This document shows, piece by piece, positions 1-11,666 of a stretch of 64,000 bases of DNA. The translations under genes and the position numbers were made by a program. Below the pieces are notes generated by a model. The model worked only from the letters and a program-made list of their open reading frames with translations, did no database searches and had not been told where the DNA came from. The DNA comes from Neurospora tetrasperma FGSC 2508 (lineage: Eukaryota > Ascomycota > Sordariomycetes > Sordariales > Sordariaceae). The stretch is taken from positions 1,127,713-1,191,712 of the forward strand of contig NW_009799179.1 in NCBI RefSeq assembly GCF_000213175.1. The letters are read 5' to 3'. Every line of letters starts with the position of its first letter. The first letter of the stretch is position 1.

Positions 1-2008
1 ACATTGGGCTCGTTGTACTCTGTTGGCGACTTGTTCTCGTTGGGTTTGATAGTACGGATATATGAAGGCTGGCACTTCATCAGAGTATCGACTAAAGCAT
101 TCGCGGAAGTTCTGATTCTGTCACCGGCAGAAGGGGGCTGCCTGCGGTTGTCCAAGTCGACCTGCTGGGGGAACAGAGTATGAACGAACTGGTTCTGGCT
201 GGCCTGGAAGAGATTCTGGACACCCTTGAGAAGCAAATCCTTGTTCTTGTCCGTGATACCGTCCACACTGTACGTTACATCACCGGCGTAGTGCTTGACA
301 ATAAAAGCACCCTGACGGGGCGTAAGATGGGGGTTCGACATGCCGTTGATGCTCTGCATGAAGGTGCGGTCGGAAGCCGCCGGATCAGCGTGGGCAGTCT
401 TGGTGGCATCCTTCATAGCAGAGAAAATACCAGGGGGCCTGGTAGACTCAATCAAGTCGCACACAATCTTGTTGTCAAAGTACTTGATGGGCGTCCACTT
501 GATCTGTTCCCTCGCGTACTCATCCTGCTCGGCCTTGAGTGTCAATTGGATGAAGATTTGCTGGAGCTTTTCGTTCACGTAGTTGATACAGAGCTGTTCA
601 AAGCTGTTCTTTTCGAAAATTTCGAAACCGTAAATATCAAGGATACCAATCGAGTTCGTCGTAGCTTGGCGAGCTTTGAGCGACAAGTTGATGCGCTCCA
701 CAATCCAGTCAAACAAGTTGTAGTAAATGGCCATTGCCAGGGCATCTCTTGTCGCGGTAGCCTGGGGAACGTTGGCGGGAGACTCGATAACCTCACCGGG
801 TCTTGGGGTCAAGATACGGATCGTGAGGGCGTGGACCAGCTGAGCGGGATCAACCTCGAGGAGGTATGCCAAGAAATCAACCACGGACTGATCTGATACA
901 GCAGCATATCCATCATCACCCTCCTTAAACACCAGGTTTCCTGCCCAAAGAATAGCCGACAGCATTCGGAAGATATTGTCCTGTTCCTGCTGCGAGAGAC
1001 CGATAATCTTCATAGCATTAAGGGTATCCTGGTACTCGGCCAAATCATCGATACCGTCGACATCGAAGCACTTGGCCTTGCTGGTATAGAGGTATGTTTC
1101 GGGTTTCTGGATGCCGTACATTTCGCGGTACTGCTGGGAGGCTCCTTTTGTGAATTGGTAAAAGATGTGGAAGTTACGCTCGTTGGCGATCTGGCCGACG
1201 ACACGGCTCTTCTCAAGGAGGTAGTTGGTGATGTCGGCACCGATGGGCTCGCCCTGAGCGTTGAAGTGAATCTGGAGGTACTTGCCGAAGCGGGACGAAT
1301 TGTTATTTCGCAGCGTCTTGGCGTTACCGAAGGATTCAAGCAGAGGGTTTGTCGCGAGCACCATGTCCTTGATCTGCTGGATATCCCCCGACCCGCCGCC
1401 AGACACGTTGGCGATGTACTGCATGATGCGCTTGGCCGCCTCGGTCTTGCCGGCTCCGGACTCGCCCGAAATGATCACGCACTGGTTCTCGCTGTAGGCC
1501 TTCATGTTGTAGTAGGCAGATTCGGCAATGGCGAAGACGTGAGGGGGCATCTCCAGACGGTTCTTGCCCTTGTAGCTCTCGAGGACCTGGTCGGTGTAGA
1601 TGCCCAGGTCGCGAAAGGGGTTGACGGACACCAAGACATGGCCGATGTATGTGTAGATCTCGCGTCCCTCGAAGCGCTTCTTCAAGTTCTCGTTGATGGC
1701 CTCGTTGGAGACCTTGCTGAGTAGTGTCAGGTCTGATACACCGATCTCCTTCTTCTTGGTGGTGTCGAAAGTGGCCTTCTTGGGCTTGGCCGAGCTGGAC
1801 TTGTCTCCGCCAGCAGAGCGCTCGGCCCGCGCGGCCTTGTCCTTTGATCGCTTTGTGATACCCTGTGAGGATAGAAAGACATTGGTTAGTGGTTGTCGAA
1901 CTGTGTAGGTTGTTGTGATAATGCGCAGAGTATTCGGCACATCCCCTTGGTCTTGGATTGGAGTGGGCTTGGGCCGGCTTGTGGAGGTCGGATGATGCTA
2001 CTCACCAT
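1..2008 (-). CDS. myo1: Class I myosin, N-terminal motor part (partial, 3' end outside the window)
   Basis: ATP-driven actin motor that in filamentous fungi acts in endocytosis at cortical actin patches and in hyphal polarity. The first coding exon is only the ATG (2006-2008). An intron (1863-2005, GTGAGT...CACAG) follows at once, and exon 2 runs from 1862 off the left edge, giving about 621 residues beginning [20 protein letters not shown]. Visible parts are the P-loop GESGAGKT (1444-1467), switch motifs such as [10 protein letters not shown], the segment [20 protein letters not shown], and the actin-binding stretch [13 protein letters not shown] near the edge. Counting back from the conserved RDALAMAIY puts Glu358 at the TEDS position. 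The neck, TH1, TH2, SH3 and acidic tail expected of fungal myosin I lie outside the window. The family call is firm. The ATG-only exon is inferred from the splice signals and the MGITKR start. Confidence 0.95.
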
Positions 2009-5000
2009 GACGGGTGTTGTGTCTCTGTGTCTCTCTTTGGTGTACTTTCAAGCTGTCTCCTGAACTGCTATGGCCAGCAATTCGCGCTTCCCACCAAGGC
2101 TGTCGTGGGATATGTTTGTAACGATCGAATGTCCGCGATGACGGGTATTAGGTGCGGACCGGTAGTAGCGTGCGGTGTGCTGTGAAGCGGGGTGGTGGTG
2201 GTGAGGGCGGTATGTCAGAGGATGGAAGAGAGGGAGACTGGACTTGGAAGACGTTGGAGTTGCAGCGAGTGTGAGGTGTCGCAGCAGTAATCGCCCGCCC
2301 GTTCAAGTCGCCGTTCCTTGGAGAAGATGCGTAATCGCTGGTGCTCCGCCTCCCCTGGCAGGAGCAACGGGAACGTCCTCTGTGCCAATCCCCCATTGTG
2401 CACTGGTACCTGTACCCTTAATCACCGGAGTTGGTGCCTAACGCTGACCGGCCTTCTACACTATAGCGGGACACATGTACAGTGACGAAGGCCGCGAACG
2501 AAACCCACAAGGTGATCCACTTTGTTGGGCCTTGACGGGTCTTCCCCGCCAGCCGACACGATGAAATGAAAGGGATAAGCCAATCAGAGAAGCTCCCCTT
2601 GTACTTCACAGCCACACTGTCTGACATTCAAGCCACCGATAGACTTGAGTTCAAGTCATTGTCTTTGAAGCCGAAAGCCACGCAAGCAGATGGTCCGAGT
2701 TGCGGTCCGCATCGATTCAGTTCTTGGCAGTCTTGAAGCTCTTTGAACTGCGTGACGTATACCTACTGATTTTACACCATTTTGAGGCTCTCGTCCAACT
2801 CTCGCCAACAGGAATAGCCTCATCTATCTTAACAAACACTATACCCGTAGATCAACTTTGTGGCTTATTCTTTACTGGGCTCTGACCGTCAACGCGACTC
2901 GCGGAGATTTGTCCTTCATTTAACTTGACTGACAATCGTCGATATCTCATCTTATCCGGACCAAATTTCCGGACAGTCATTTGCAATGTCAACTGCCTCC
3001 TTCCCGTCCTGGAATGGAGAACTGAGGTGGAAGGGAGGAAGCCTCAAAGAACAACCAAAGAAGCAGAGAATTGACCATCCTTATATAAGTACCCATTGGA
3101 AGCCCTCCAAGCTTGGTTCTTGTGTTAGGTCTGTTTCCCTCTCAACACCAGGAACGCCGAGGTTTCGAGAGATTATCGTACGATATCCCCCACGTTTGGT
3201 TGTACCCATGATCGCCTTCGCCCTTCCAGGCATGCTGCCCAACCGCCTCGTGGTGAAGACAAGGTTTAAATCAAATCGGCACTCTTCCTTGCGTGGCCCC
3301 CGACACATGGTATCATCAGCCTTCTTGAACTTTTGTTTTTTCTTTTTTTTGTTCTATCGTTGTTTGGATTTTGCATATCTTTGCTATCGTGCTGCCCTCG
3401 GGAGAGTCTTATATGAGGGAGTTGAGGTGTCCGTCTCAACAGCTCAATCATGTTCAAGGCACACTCGAGTTTATCCCCGAGCTCAGCCATAATACCGCAT
3501 TCAATTCTCCCGGCAGGCAGCAGAGGCAACCCTTAATCTTTTTCGAAAGGCTTCCCTCTGCAGGACACACATACCGCTTCTCGTTTCACTATACGTTCAA
3601 AGTCACCCCGAGAGGATTCGGAGCCCCTCTCTTCCAGCCTTCCTTGGCCCCCGTGGTCCCCCTGTCTGACCTCAAACGAAACCAATGCATGATACCTTAC
3701 CCGACGTTGGACGATCATTGACTCTTCCTAGTTGGGCCTCCTGGAAGCCTTAAGCCGGGGATACGTCGGTTGTACCGAAGAAGCTCTAACAACCAAGGTC
3801 TAGCGCCCGGATATAAGATCAAGCTTAAACTTCAAGATGGCACTCTGAAGTTGCCCACCAGGTTCTGTAGCCCGGAACGACATGGGAGCTCGGACCAGTA
3901 GTTTTTGCTCAGCTTGTCTCGATGCTTCAGCCCAAGAAATATTTAAGACAAATCACTCCTAAGCAACCATTTTCAACCACGCAGCGCCTTTTGCTGAGTT
4001 GTCGATTCGAGGGAAGAGCAGTAAACATTCAAACATGAAGTGGACCTCATCGCCGGACTCGAGCGCTACTGACACCCAAACTGCAGGTGCCGCTGAGAGG
4101 AATCATGTCTCGCAGAGGCCAGAAGAGTCTGGGTCATCAGCCCACCAAATCATTCCATGGGCCCTGATGCCTATGCGTAGCCACGGCCAAGAAGTGATAG
4201 CGTTATGTTTAAACATATCACGGTTGGTAGATCATGTTCAAGATGCAGTCATTTCACATTGACATGTTACCGCACCTAGAGGTACTCTTGCCCCTCGGGT
4301 CAGTTGCGATAACTAGGTATGGTGTAGTATACGTGACCAAACATGTAGTCCTGAACTGGATTCGAGCTTGTCACCTTACCAGGCAATTGCGAGATATCAT
4401 TGGGCAAAAACATGAGCTCTCCTGCAGGACGCCATCCTTCTCTGGTGTCTAGCGCCGCCGGGAGCATGTCACTGGGAGATTTGGAGGGACTGCACAAAGG
4501 ACCAGGGACGATTCGGCCTGTTCGAGACGAGCCTCCCCTGTCCGTAACCCAACCGTTAAGCGCCGGGACGATATGGGTGTGACAGCATTTCCTGATTGGG
4601 CCTAACTTTTCACTTGGTTTTCTTGGGATTCTGGACCCTGAGGCGGCTTCTGTGCATCTTTTTCCAGATCTCTCTTTCCCTTTTAATCCTTTCCTCTCCC
4701 GTTACTCCTTGCCTCTCCAAGCTTCATTGTTAACATGATGATGAGGAGCAACGACGACAACACCATCTTCAGAAGCTAGCAAATAAAGCCGACGGACAAT
4801 ACCACGCTGTATAAGAGGACGCTACTACGCTATAGTCAACCCCTGTCGCAGTCGAAACATCTCAGGTCGCCTCACACAACCCCCTCGTCAAAGCGTCTCT
4901 AACGGTTTTCGTCTCAACTTCTCTCCACCAACTGTCGCAAAGACGTTATCCGTCTGGTGGGAATCTGACACACCTATACTGGAGTGTGAACACCGACTAT

Positions 5001-5694
5001 ACGGTTGACACCTAGGTAGCCGGTACCATTCAGCAGAACCAAAAGCTGCTTTAACTGCGTGTCCCGCAAGGAAACTCGGGTTGTCCTATTGCCGTGTTCC
5101 CGGTCTGACCATTAACCCCGGACAATAACATCACCACTACAACCATCAACGGTCATTGATCGACGGGATTCCTGTGGGTGGCCGACAAGCATCCTACTCA
5201 CTCCAGTCTTGGATCCATCAACCATCCTCCCTCTTGAGGTTGGCTTCCCCGCGTATACTTCTTGTCGTGGTTCCTACCATCTCTCTTTCTCTTCCTCTCC
5301 TTGTGAGGTAACACGGACTCTCTTTTCTCTTGAGCCTTACAGTTACTTCACCCTTCCATTCTCTTTAGCTGCTGGCTCAGACCACTCTTTACTTTTTATT
5401 CTTACATTAGTGTGTGTGTTTTCTTGGGTTCACCGTGCTTCATCTTTACCGACCTGATTCATCGACACGAATATCGATATCAGATTGTTTAGGAAGACAA
5501 ATCACTTTTTGAATATCAGAGTGTCGGCAAAGGGAGTCTTGCGGTCTCTACATCAACCAGCTACCACGGCTTTCGATACCCTCGAGCCTTACACCGAGTG
5601 TTGACGAGTCGCAGGTCGACATTCATCAACTTCCGAAACTCATTTGTGTTATTGAGGGCGGATTGAACGGAGGGGGGATCTAGCGGTCGCCAAC
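2009..5694. other. Long spacer between the divergent myosin I and NoxA genes
   Basis: About 3.7 kb shared upstream region of two genes transcribed away from each other. It contains several short open frames (for example 2986-3492) with no recognisable domain, no consistent splice structure and biased composition, so I do not call a gene. It probably holds the promoters, untranslated leaders and possibly leader introns of both genes. The stretch just before 5695 is pyrimidine-rich, as expected of a fungal leader. Confidence 0.6.
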
Positions 5695-7576
5695 ATGAGT
5701 CTCCTCGTACTGCTGAAGAAGCAGCTTACGCCAACTAAGCTGCTTTTCCATGTTCTCTTCTGGACATTTCACTGGGGAATCTTCGCTTATGGATGGTACG
5801 TTTTCATCTTGTCAGCCGGTGGTGGATGGGGCTTAGGACTTGGTGAGCAAAGGCAATGTTGCTGACACAACAATCAACAGGTGGAAGCAAGCATCTGATG
5901 CCCGCCTAGCGGGTCTCAACAAATTACAGTACTCGGTCTGGTTCTCTCGAGGTGCCGGTCTAGTGTTGAGTGTAGATGCCATGCTCATCTTGTTGCCAGT
6001 CTGCAGAACGATCATGAGGTTCATCCGACCTAAGATTAGATTCATCCCACTTGATGAGAATATCTGGATGCATAGACAGCTTGCTTACGCTATGCTTCTC
6101 TTTACCGTCATCCACACCTCATCTCACTACGTCAAGTAAGTATCGCCCGCAAACCACTGAGAAATACCAAGAATACTGCTAACCTGACAACAGCTTTTAC
6201 AACGTTGAAAAGACACAGATCCGACCCGTATCGGCAGTCCAGATTCACTACGCTCAGCCTGGCGGTATCACCGGCCATGTCATGCTTCTTTGCATGCTTC
6301 TGATGTACACGACAGCCCACCACCGCATCAGACAGCAATCCTTCGAGACCTTTTGGTACACTCACCACCTCTTCATCCCCTTCTTCCTCGCCCTGTACAC
6401 CCACACAGTTGGCTGCTTCGTCCGCGACACTGCCAGCAGCTTCTCGCCCTTTGACGGTAAGCAGTACTGGGAGCACTGCATCGGCTACCTCGGCTGGCGC
6501 TGGGAGCTTTGGACAGGCGGCTTTTACCTCCTCGAGCGCCTGTATCGCGAGATCCGTGCTATTCGTGAAACCAAGATTACCCGTGTGGTCCGCCACCCTT
6601 ACGACGTCGTCGAGATCCAGTTTCACAAGCCCTCATTCAAGTACAAGGCCGGCCAGTGGCTCTTTTTGCAGATGCCCCAAGTCTCCAAGTACCAATGGCA
6701 CCCCTTCACCATCACATCGTGCCCGTACGATCCTTACGTCTCCGTGCACATCCGCCAAGTCGGTGACTTCACCAGGGAACTCGCCAATTCCATCGGCGCC
6801 GGCCCTGCCCAAGCTAAGCTCTATGACGGCGTCGACCCGAATGGCATGTACGAAGTCGCCCTGATGAACGGCGACCACCTTCCCCCTCTCCGCATCGATG
6901 GGCCCTACGGTGCGCCTGCCGAAGACGTCTTTGAGAACGAGATCGCCGTGCTGATCGGTACGGGTATTGGCGTCACCCCTTGGGCCTCCATCCTCAAGAA
7001 CATCTGGCATCTGCGCAACGGGCCAAACCCGCCTACACGTCTGCGCCGTGTCGAGTTCATCTGGGTGTGCAAAGATACCTCTTCGTTCGAGTGGTTCCAG
7101 ATTTTGCTGAGTTCGCTGGAGCAGCAGTCGAGCGAGGCAGCCCGGATCCCCGGATCAAGCGGAATAGAGTTCCTTAAGATTCATACGTACCTCACGCAGA
7201 AGCTGGACATGGATACCACGCAGAATATCGTGCTGAATAGTGTCGGTGCCGAAGTGGATCCATTGACGGAGCTGAAGGCGAGGACGAATTTTGGTCGGCC
7301 CAACTTCCAAAGGTTCTTTGAGAGCATGCGGAATGGTATTTTGGATCGGACGTATTTGAATGGGTTGGAGGGCAATATGCGGACGACGGTCGGAGTGTAT
7401 TTCTGTGGACCTAGTGCTGCTGGTGAGTTTTTCCTTTTTCCCCCCAAAAACCATTTAGTGATTATTGAGGATTTGCTTACTGACATGGTTTTCGAACAGC
7501 CCGTGATATCCAAAAGGCGGCTAAGACGGCGACGACTCGTGAGGTCAATTTTAGGTTCTGGAAGGAACACTTTTAA
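5695..7576 (+). CDS. noxA: NADPH oxidase A (NoxA / Nox1 type)
   Basis: Membrane flavocytochrome that moves electrons from NADPH through FAD and two haems to O2 to make superoxide. In filamentous fungi NoxA is linked to fruiting-body development and hyphal fusion. Four exons fit: 5695-5795, 5881-6135, 6194-7422 and 7500-7576, giving 553 residues, the usual NoxA size. All junctions keep frame and have GT/AG ends (GTACGT, GTAAGT, GTGAGT donors). Visible features are N-terminal membrane helices, haem-ligand histidines in MHRQLAYAM, IHTSSHY and YTHHLFIPF, the FAD motif HPFTITS, the NADPH motif GTGIGVTPW, the CGPSAA region and the family's closing FRFWKEHF. There are no EF-hands, which argues against NoxC. 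The calmodulin-like N-terminus of Nox5 types is also absent. NoxA normally needs NoxR and Rac, which are not in this window. Confidence 0.97.
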
Positions 7577-8736
7577 GTTATTCTTTTTGACTTTATACAC
7601 ATATACCGTACACGTGTACATGTATATACTTCTTGGATTGATACCTACAGTTTCCCTTTTGGCTGTTGTCATGTCATCATCGTGGAGTGGTGGGATACCT
7701 CTTTGGCATAGCATTGATCATCATTATCATCCATTTTCCATTCATCAGTGAAGTTTGCTAGTCAGAGAGGAGTGTAGTGCGAACGAAGACATGAATTGGT
7801 GATTGATTGCGAATAAGATTAGTTGTGACTTCTCCCCAGTCAACTTCTGGTGCCTCATCATTGCTGTAGAGGTATCCAAAACTGAGAAATCCTCGTCTCG
7901 TGAAGTGGCCGAGCTAAGCACGCAAACAGTCAGTCACAGTCCAGATTGAATCTGATGAAACATAATGTTAGCCTTCATCCACAGAAACCCTTTTCTGAGC
8001 TCATTTTGCTGTTGAACCTTCGAACCTTTTACACTTACCATATAAACCGTATCAGTGAAACCAGCCAAGACGTGACGTATAGGAGGTGGCTATGCGTCAG
8101 GTGGCTTCATTGCGTCGTGGCTTTCACCTTCCTGTTAGTGTTACTGTTACGGCGTTGTTCCCAAATAATCACCAACAGAATGATACAGATACCCAAGGTA
8201 CCTGCCTCTGGTGGGGTTCAGGACGCGGACTCGACTGGCGGTGACAGAAGTTAGGTGGCGGGGTTCATCCAATGGATCGGTGCCTGTCTCATAGGCCCCG
8301 CCATTCTGGAACCGTCCGAGTGTAGCGGGTCGAGTCGTAGCTGCAGTGTGGTACCAGTGGCAGCAGCGTATCCCGTCTCGTGTTGGGGTCTTGGGCCTTG
8401 ATCTCCAGTCGTTGCTTTGAGCTTCCCGTCTGTCAGCTCGTATTGTCTCCTCTTGTGTCCCACGTCACTTGCTCTCTGGGAATCTTTTTATAGCTGAAGT
8501 TGCTCCTCTGTTCCAATTAATTGTTGACTATATCATATGTCCCCTTTTCTTTCTCCATCGATTTCTCTGCTTCCTCAACCATCCACAAGCTAGAGCACCA
8601 GTTCCTCCAAATAGATTGTCCCGACTCCAAGTAACACCACTGCCCCTCCATCCCGACATTGAGAGCTTCCGTCCCATCGATTGCACCCCTCATTTCGTAT
8701 CATATATCCAACCATAACTAATTCCGAATAATCACA
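7577..8736. other. Spacer between noxA and the UAP1 gene
   Basis: About 1.16 kb holding the noxA 3' end and the promoter and leader of the next gene. From about 8470 it becomes pyrimidine-rich (CTTTTCTTTCTCC, CCTCCAA), typical of a fungal leader close to a highly expressed gene. I see no gene or repeat here. Confidence 0.6.
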
Positions 8737-10299
8737 ATGGCCGTCGGTCCAGTACCGACCCCGGAGCAGGTCTCCGAGCTCAAGGACAAGTACACCAACG
8801 CCGGCCAGGGCCAGGTGTTCACCTTCTACGACTCCCTTTCGAGCGAAGAACAGGCGCAGCTCTACAAGCAGCTCGCCGGTTTCGATCCCCTCTATATCAA
8901 CAAGATTGCCGCCAAGGCGCTCACTCCTCAGTCCTCTGATAGTGAGAAGCCCACCCTCGAGCCATTGCCCGACTCGGCCAGAGCCAGTACCTTGGACTCC
9001 GATAAACAGACTCAGGATGAGTGGTGGAACCGCGGCCTGCAGCTGATTGCTGACAATAAGGTTGCTGTTGTCCTCATGGCGGGCGGTCAGGGCACCCGTC
9101 TTGGCAGTTCTGCCCCCAAGGGCTGCTTCGACATCGGTCTGCCCTCTCACAAGTCTCTTTTCCAGATCCAAGCCGAAAGGATCGCAAGACTGCAGGTGCT
9201 GGCTTCGGAACGCCGCGAGCAGGCCGGCTCCCCGGTGGTGCCATGGTACGTCATGACGTCCGGCCCTACTCGCAAGGCCACCGAGGACTTCTTCAAGACC
9301 AACAACTACTTCGGCCTCAGCCCCGACCAGGTTATCATCTTTGAGCAGGGCGTGCTTCCCTGCATTTCCAACGATGGCAAGATCCTTCTTGAGAGCAAGT
9401 CTAGGGTTGCCGTCGCTCCTGATGGCAACGGCGGCATCTACAATGCACTCGTTGACGCCAAGGTCCTCGATGACATGGCCCGCCGCGGCATCGAGCACGT
9501 CCACGCCTACTGCGTAGACAACTGTCTCGTCAAGGTCGCGGATCCTGTCTTCATCGGCTACTGCGCTTCCCAGAACGTCGATATTGGTACCAAGGTGGTA
9601 CGCAAGCGCAACGCGACCGAGCCCGTTGGACTTATTCTCCTCAAGAATGGCAAGCCGGACGTCGTCGAGTACAGCGAGATCGACGACGCAGTTGCTGCCG
9701 AGGAGGACCCGGCGCAACCTGGAGTGCTCAGGTTCCGTGCCGCCAACATTGTCAACCACTACTATTCGTTCCGCTTCCTCAAGTCGATTCCCGAGTGGGC
9801 GAGCAACCTGCCACACCACATTGCCCGGAAGAAGATCCCCTATGCGGATCTGGAGTCGGGAGAGACTGTCAAGCCTGAGAAGCCGAACGGCATCAAGTTG
9901 GAGCAGTTCGTTTTCGACGTCTTCCCCTTGATTGAGCTTTCCAAGTTTGCTTGCATGGAGGTTAAGCGCGAGGATGAGTTCAGCCCGCTTAAGAACGCCA
10001 GGGGAACGGGTGAGGATGATCCGGATACCAGCAGGCACGATATCATGGCGCAGGGACGCAGATGGTTGGAGGCGGCTGGTGCCAAGTTTGCGGAAGGCGT
10101 GGAGGACGGCGTGGAGGTCAGCCCTCTAGTCAGCTACGTAAGTGTTGCCTATGCTGTTTTTGACTCTTTCTTCTCTTACGCTATTCCAACATATTTTTGG
10201 ATTACTTGATACTGACTTCTGTTTTCTTTTTCTTAGTGCGGCGAAGGCCTCCAAAGTTACGCCGACAGGAAGGTGGTAGCGGTTGACCGCATTGAATAG
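8737..10299 (+). CDS. uap1: UDP-N-acetylglucosamine pyrophosphorylase
   Basis: Cytosolic enzyme that makes UDP-GlcNAc from UTP and GlcNAc-1-phosphate, the last step of the pathway that feeds chitin, N-glycans and GPI anchors. Two exons, 8737-10137 and 10237-10299, join in frame (donor GTAAGT, acceptor TTAG) to give 487 residues, close to the yeast Qri1/Uap1 length. The nucleotide-binding signature [11 protein letters not shown] sits at residues 113-123, followed by [16 protein letters not shown]. Later family blocks are [27 protein letters not shown] and [17 protein letters not shown]. The short second exon encodes the tail from CGEGLQ to DRIE. Without splicing, the frame stops about 70 bases past the donor. 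A 482-codon antisense open frame over this gene is a shadow. Confidence 0.97.
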
Positions 10300-11091
10300 G
10301 GTTTTCGATAGCTCCGCGAATCCTGTTCATTCACACTCCCGCCTCCCGCTCTTGACTTTCCCTAGCATTATGAATATCTATATGGACCTGGTTCCTTGGC
10401 CTCGCTCCACCCATATACTTCCCATGCGGTTGTCCACCAAAACGTACATGTTCCCGTTGTCATCTGGCCCTATTCATTTGTTTCTTTTACCCTTGTCTAC
10501 CAATACGAACATTCTCCTGGCCCGTCGACTACCCGTGTATGCTGAAGACAGGACATATGGGACCTTTTCCATACATGGCTGATCAGCAAGGAAATGAATG
10601 GGCCTTTCTGCCATGAGCGTGCCGTATCGGTCACCATTGGTCATCATCAAACTTTGTATGTGTGGCGATTGGGAGGCGAAGCGATTAGGCAAGGTCTACA
10701 AAACTAGCTTTGGTGCTTTCTACTTGGCGTATCTGTCGGGTACTAGTTTATATAGGACGGCGAGCGTAGCGAGCGAGCTTTGCTGTTTGAACTACTTCAA
10801 CTTGTATCCAACTTACTTGCGAGACTATTATCGTGATAATTTGGCCCCTCCGTCTGGGTCTAAAGATGCTCTCGCCGTACAAAGTTGATGCGTTCTATAG
10901 AATCATGGGTATCATTTCGTTTCTCTCTCTCTCTCTCTTTTCCTTGTCTCTCTTTCTTCAACTTCTGCCTTTCTCACATCAGATCTTCTGCTGACAACAT
11001 TCCAAACCATCACATGCAGTCCCTACTTATACTCTCTCCTGTCCTTCACCTCCCTTTCTTCATACCATCCACTTCATTCCCCTAGCTAGAA
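10300..11091. other. Convergent spacer, uap1 and bolA 3' ends
   Basis: About 790 bases between two converging genes. It contains a CT-rich stretch (10915-10960, TCTCTCTCTC) and no plausible gene. Confidence 0.6.
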
Positions 11092-11666
11092 CTAGTCCTT
11101 GCAAGTCCTCGCCCTCTCTTCTGCCTCCTCCTCCTTCTCCCTCCTCTTATCCTCCTCTTCCAACGTCATCGTCCTCAACTGCAACGCATGGATCCCGCCC
11201 TCCTTGGCCATCTCGTCCTTGAGCAACCCGTAAACCAATCTATGGCGCGCCGGCTGCATTTTTCCCTTGAAGGCGTCCGATGAGATCACGACTCGGAAAT
11301 GCGTCTCGCGGGACGTGACGCCGCGCATGGCGGAGTGATGGGCGTGCAGGTGCGAGTCGTTGTGGATTTGGAGGGTGCGGGGGGCTAGGTGGGTTGTTAT
11401 CTGGGAGGGGGGGAGGAGGAGGTGTTAGTGTTTGGTTGGAAGAGGAAAAAGGAGATATGGAGAGGGGGGAGGGCGCAAATGGGACGAACCTTTTCACGAA
11501 TCGCATCCTCCATTGGGGTAGTGGAAGAAGGGGATTCGGACGTCACGGTCGACGAAGCCATGATGCTGGTGGTGGTGGAGAGTGATCGGAAGACGCCGGT
11601 CAACGAGGTGACGGAGCTGGTGGGAATGGCGCTTCTGGCGAGGCCGAAGACGGTGCGGCGCAACAT
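11092..11666 (-). CDS. BolA-like protein, probably mitochondrial
   Basis: BolA proteins work with monothiol glutaredoxins in iron-sulfur cluster delivery; the mitochondrial BolA1 type helps load lipoate synthase and related targets. Exons 11490-11666 and 11092-11400 (intron 11401-11489) give 161 residues. The domain begins MEDAIREKITTHL and carries IHNDSHLHAHHSAM, then GVTSRETHFRVVISSDAF, then ARHRLVYGLL and HALQLRTMT, which is the BolA fold with its conserved His. An Arg/Ser-rich N-terminus (MLRRTVFGLARSAIPTSS) looks like a mitochondrial presequence. A second Met at residue 36 (MASSTVTSE) could give a shorter cytosolic form. The donor is GTTCGT rather than GTRNGT. The last 25 residues are rich in Glu and Arg. 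Confidence 0.93.

Noticed and set aside
2986-3492. 168-codon open frame upstream of noxA
   Set aside because: No domain, odd composition with a Phe run, and overlapping frames on the other strand.
8590-10038. 482-codon open frame antisense to uap1
   Set aside because: It mirrors GC-rich codons of a clear gene and has no recognisable domain.
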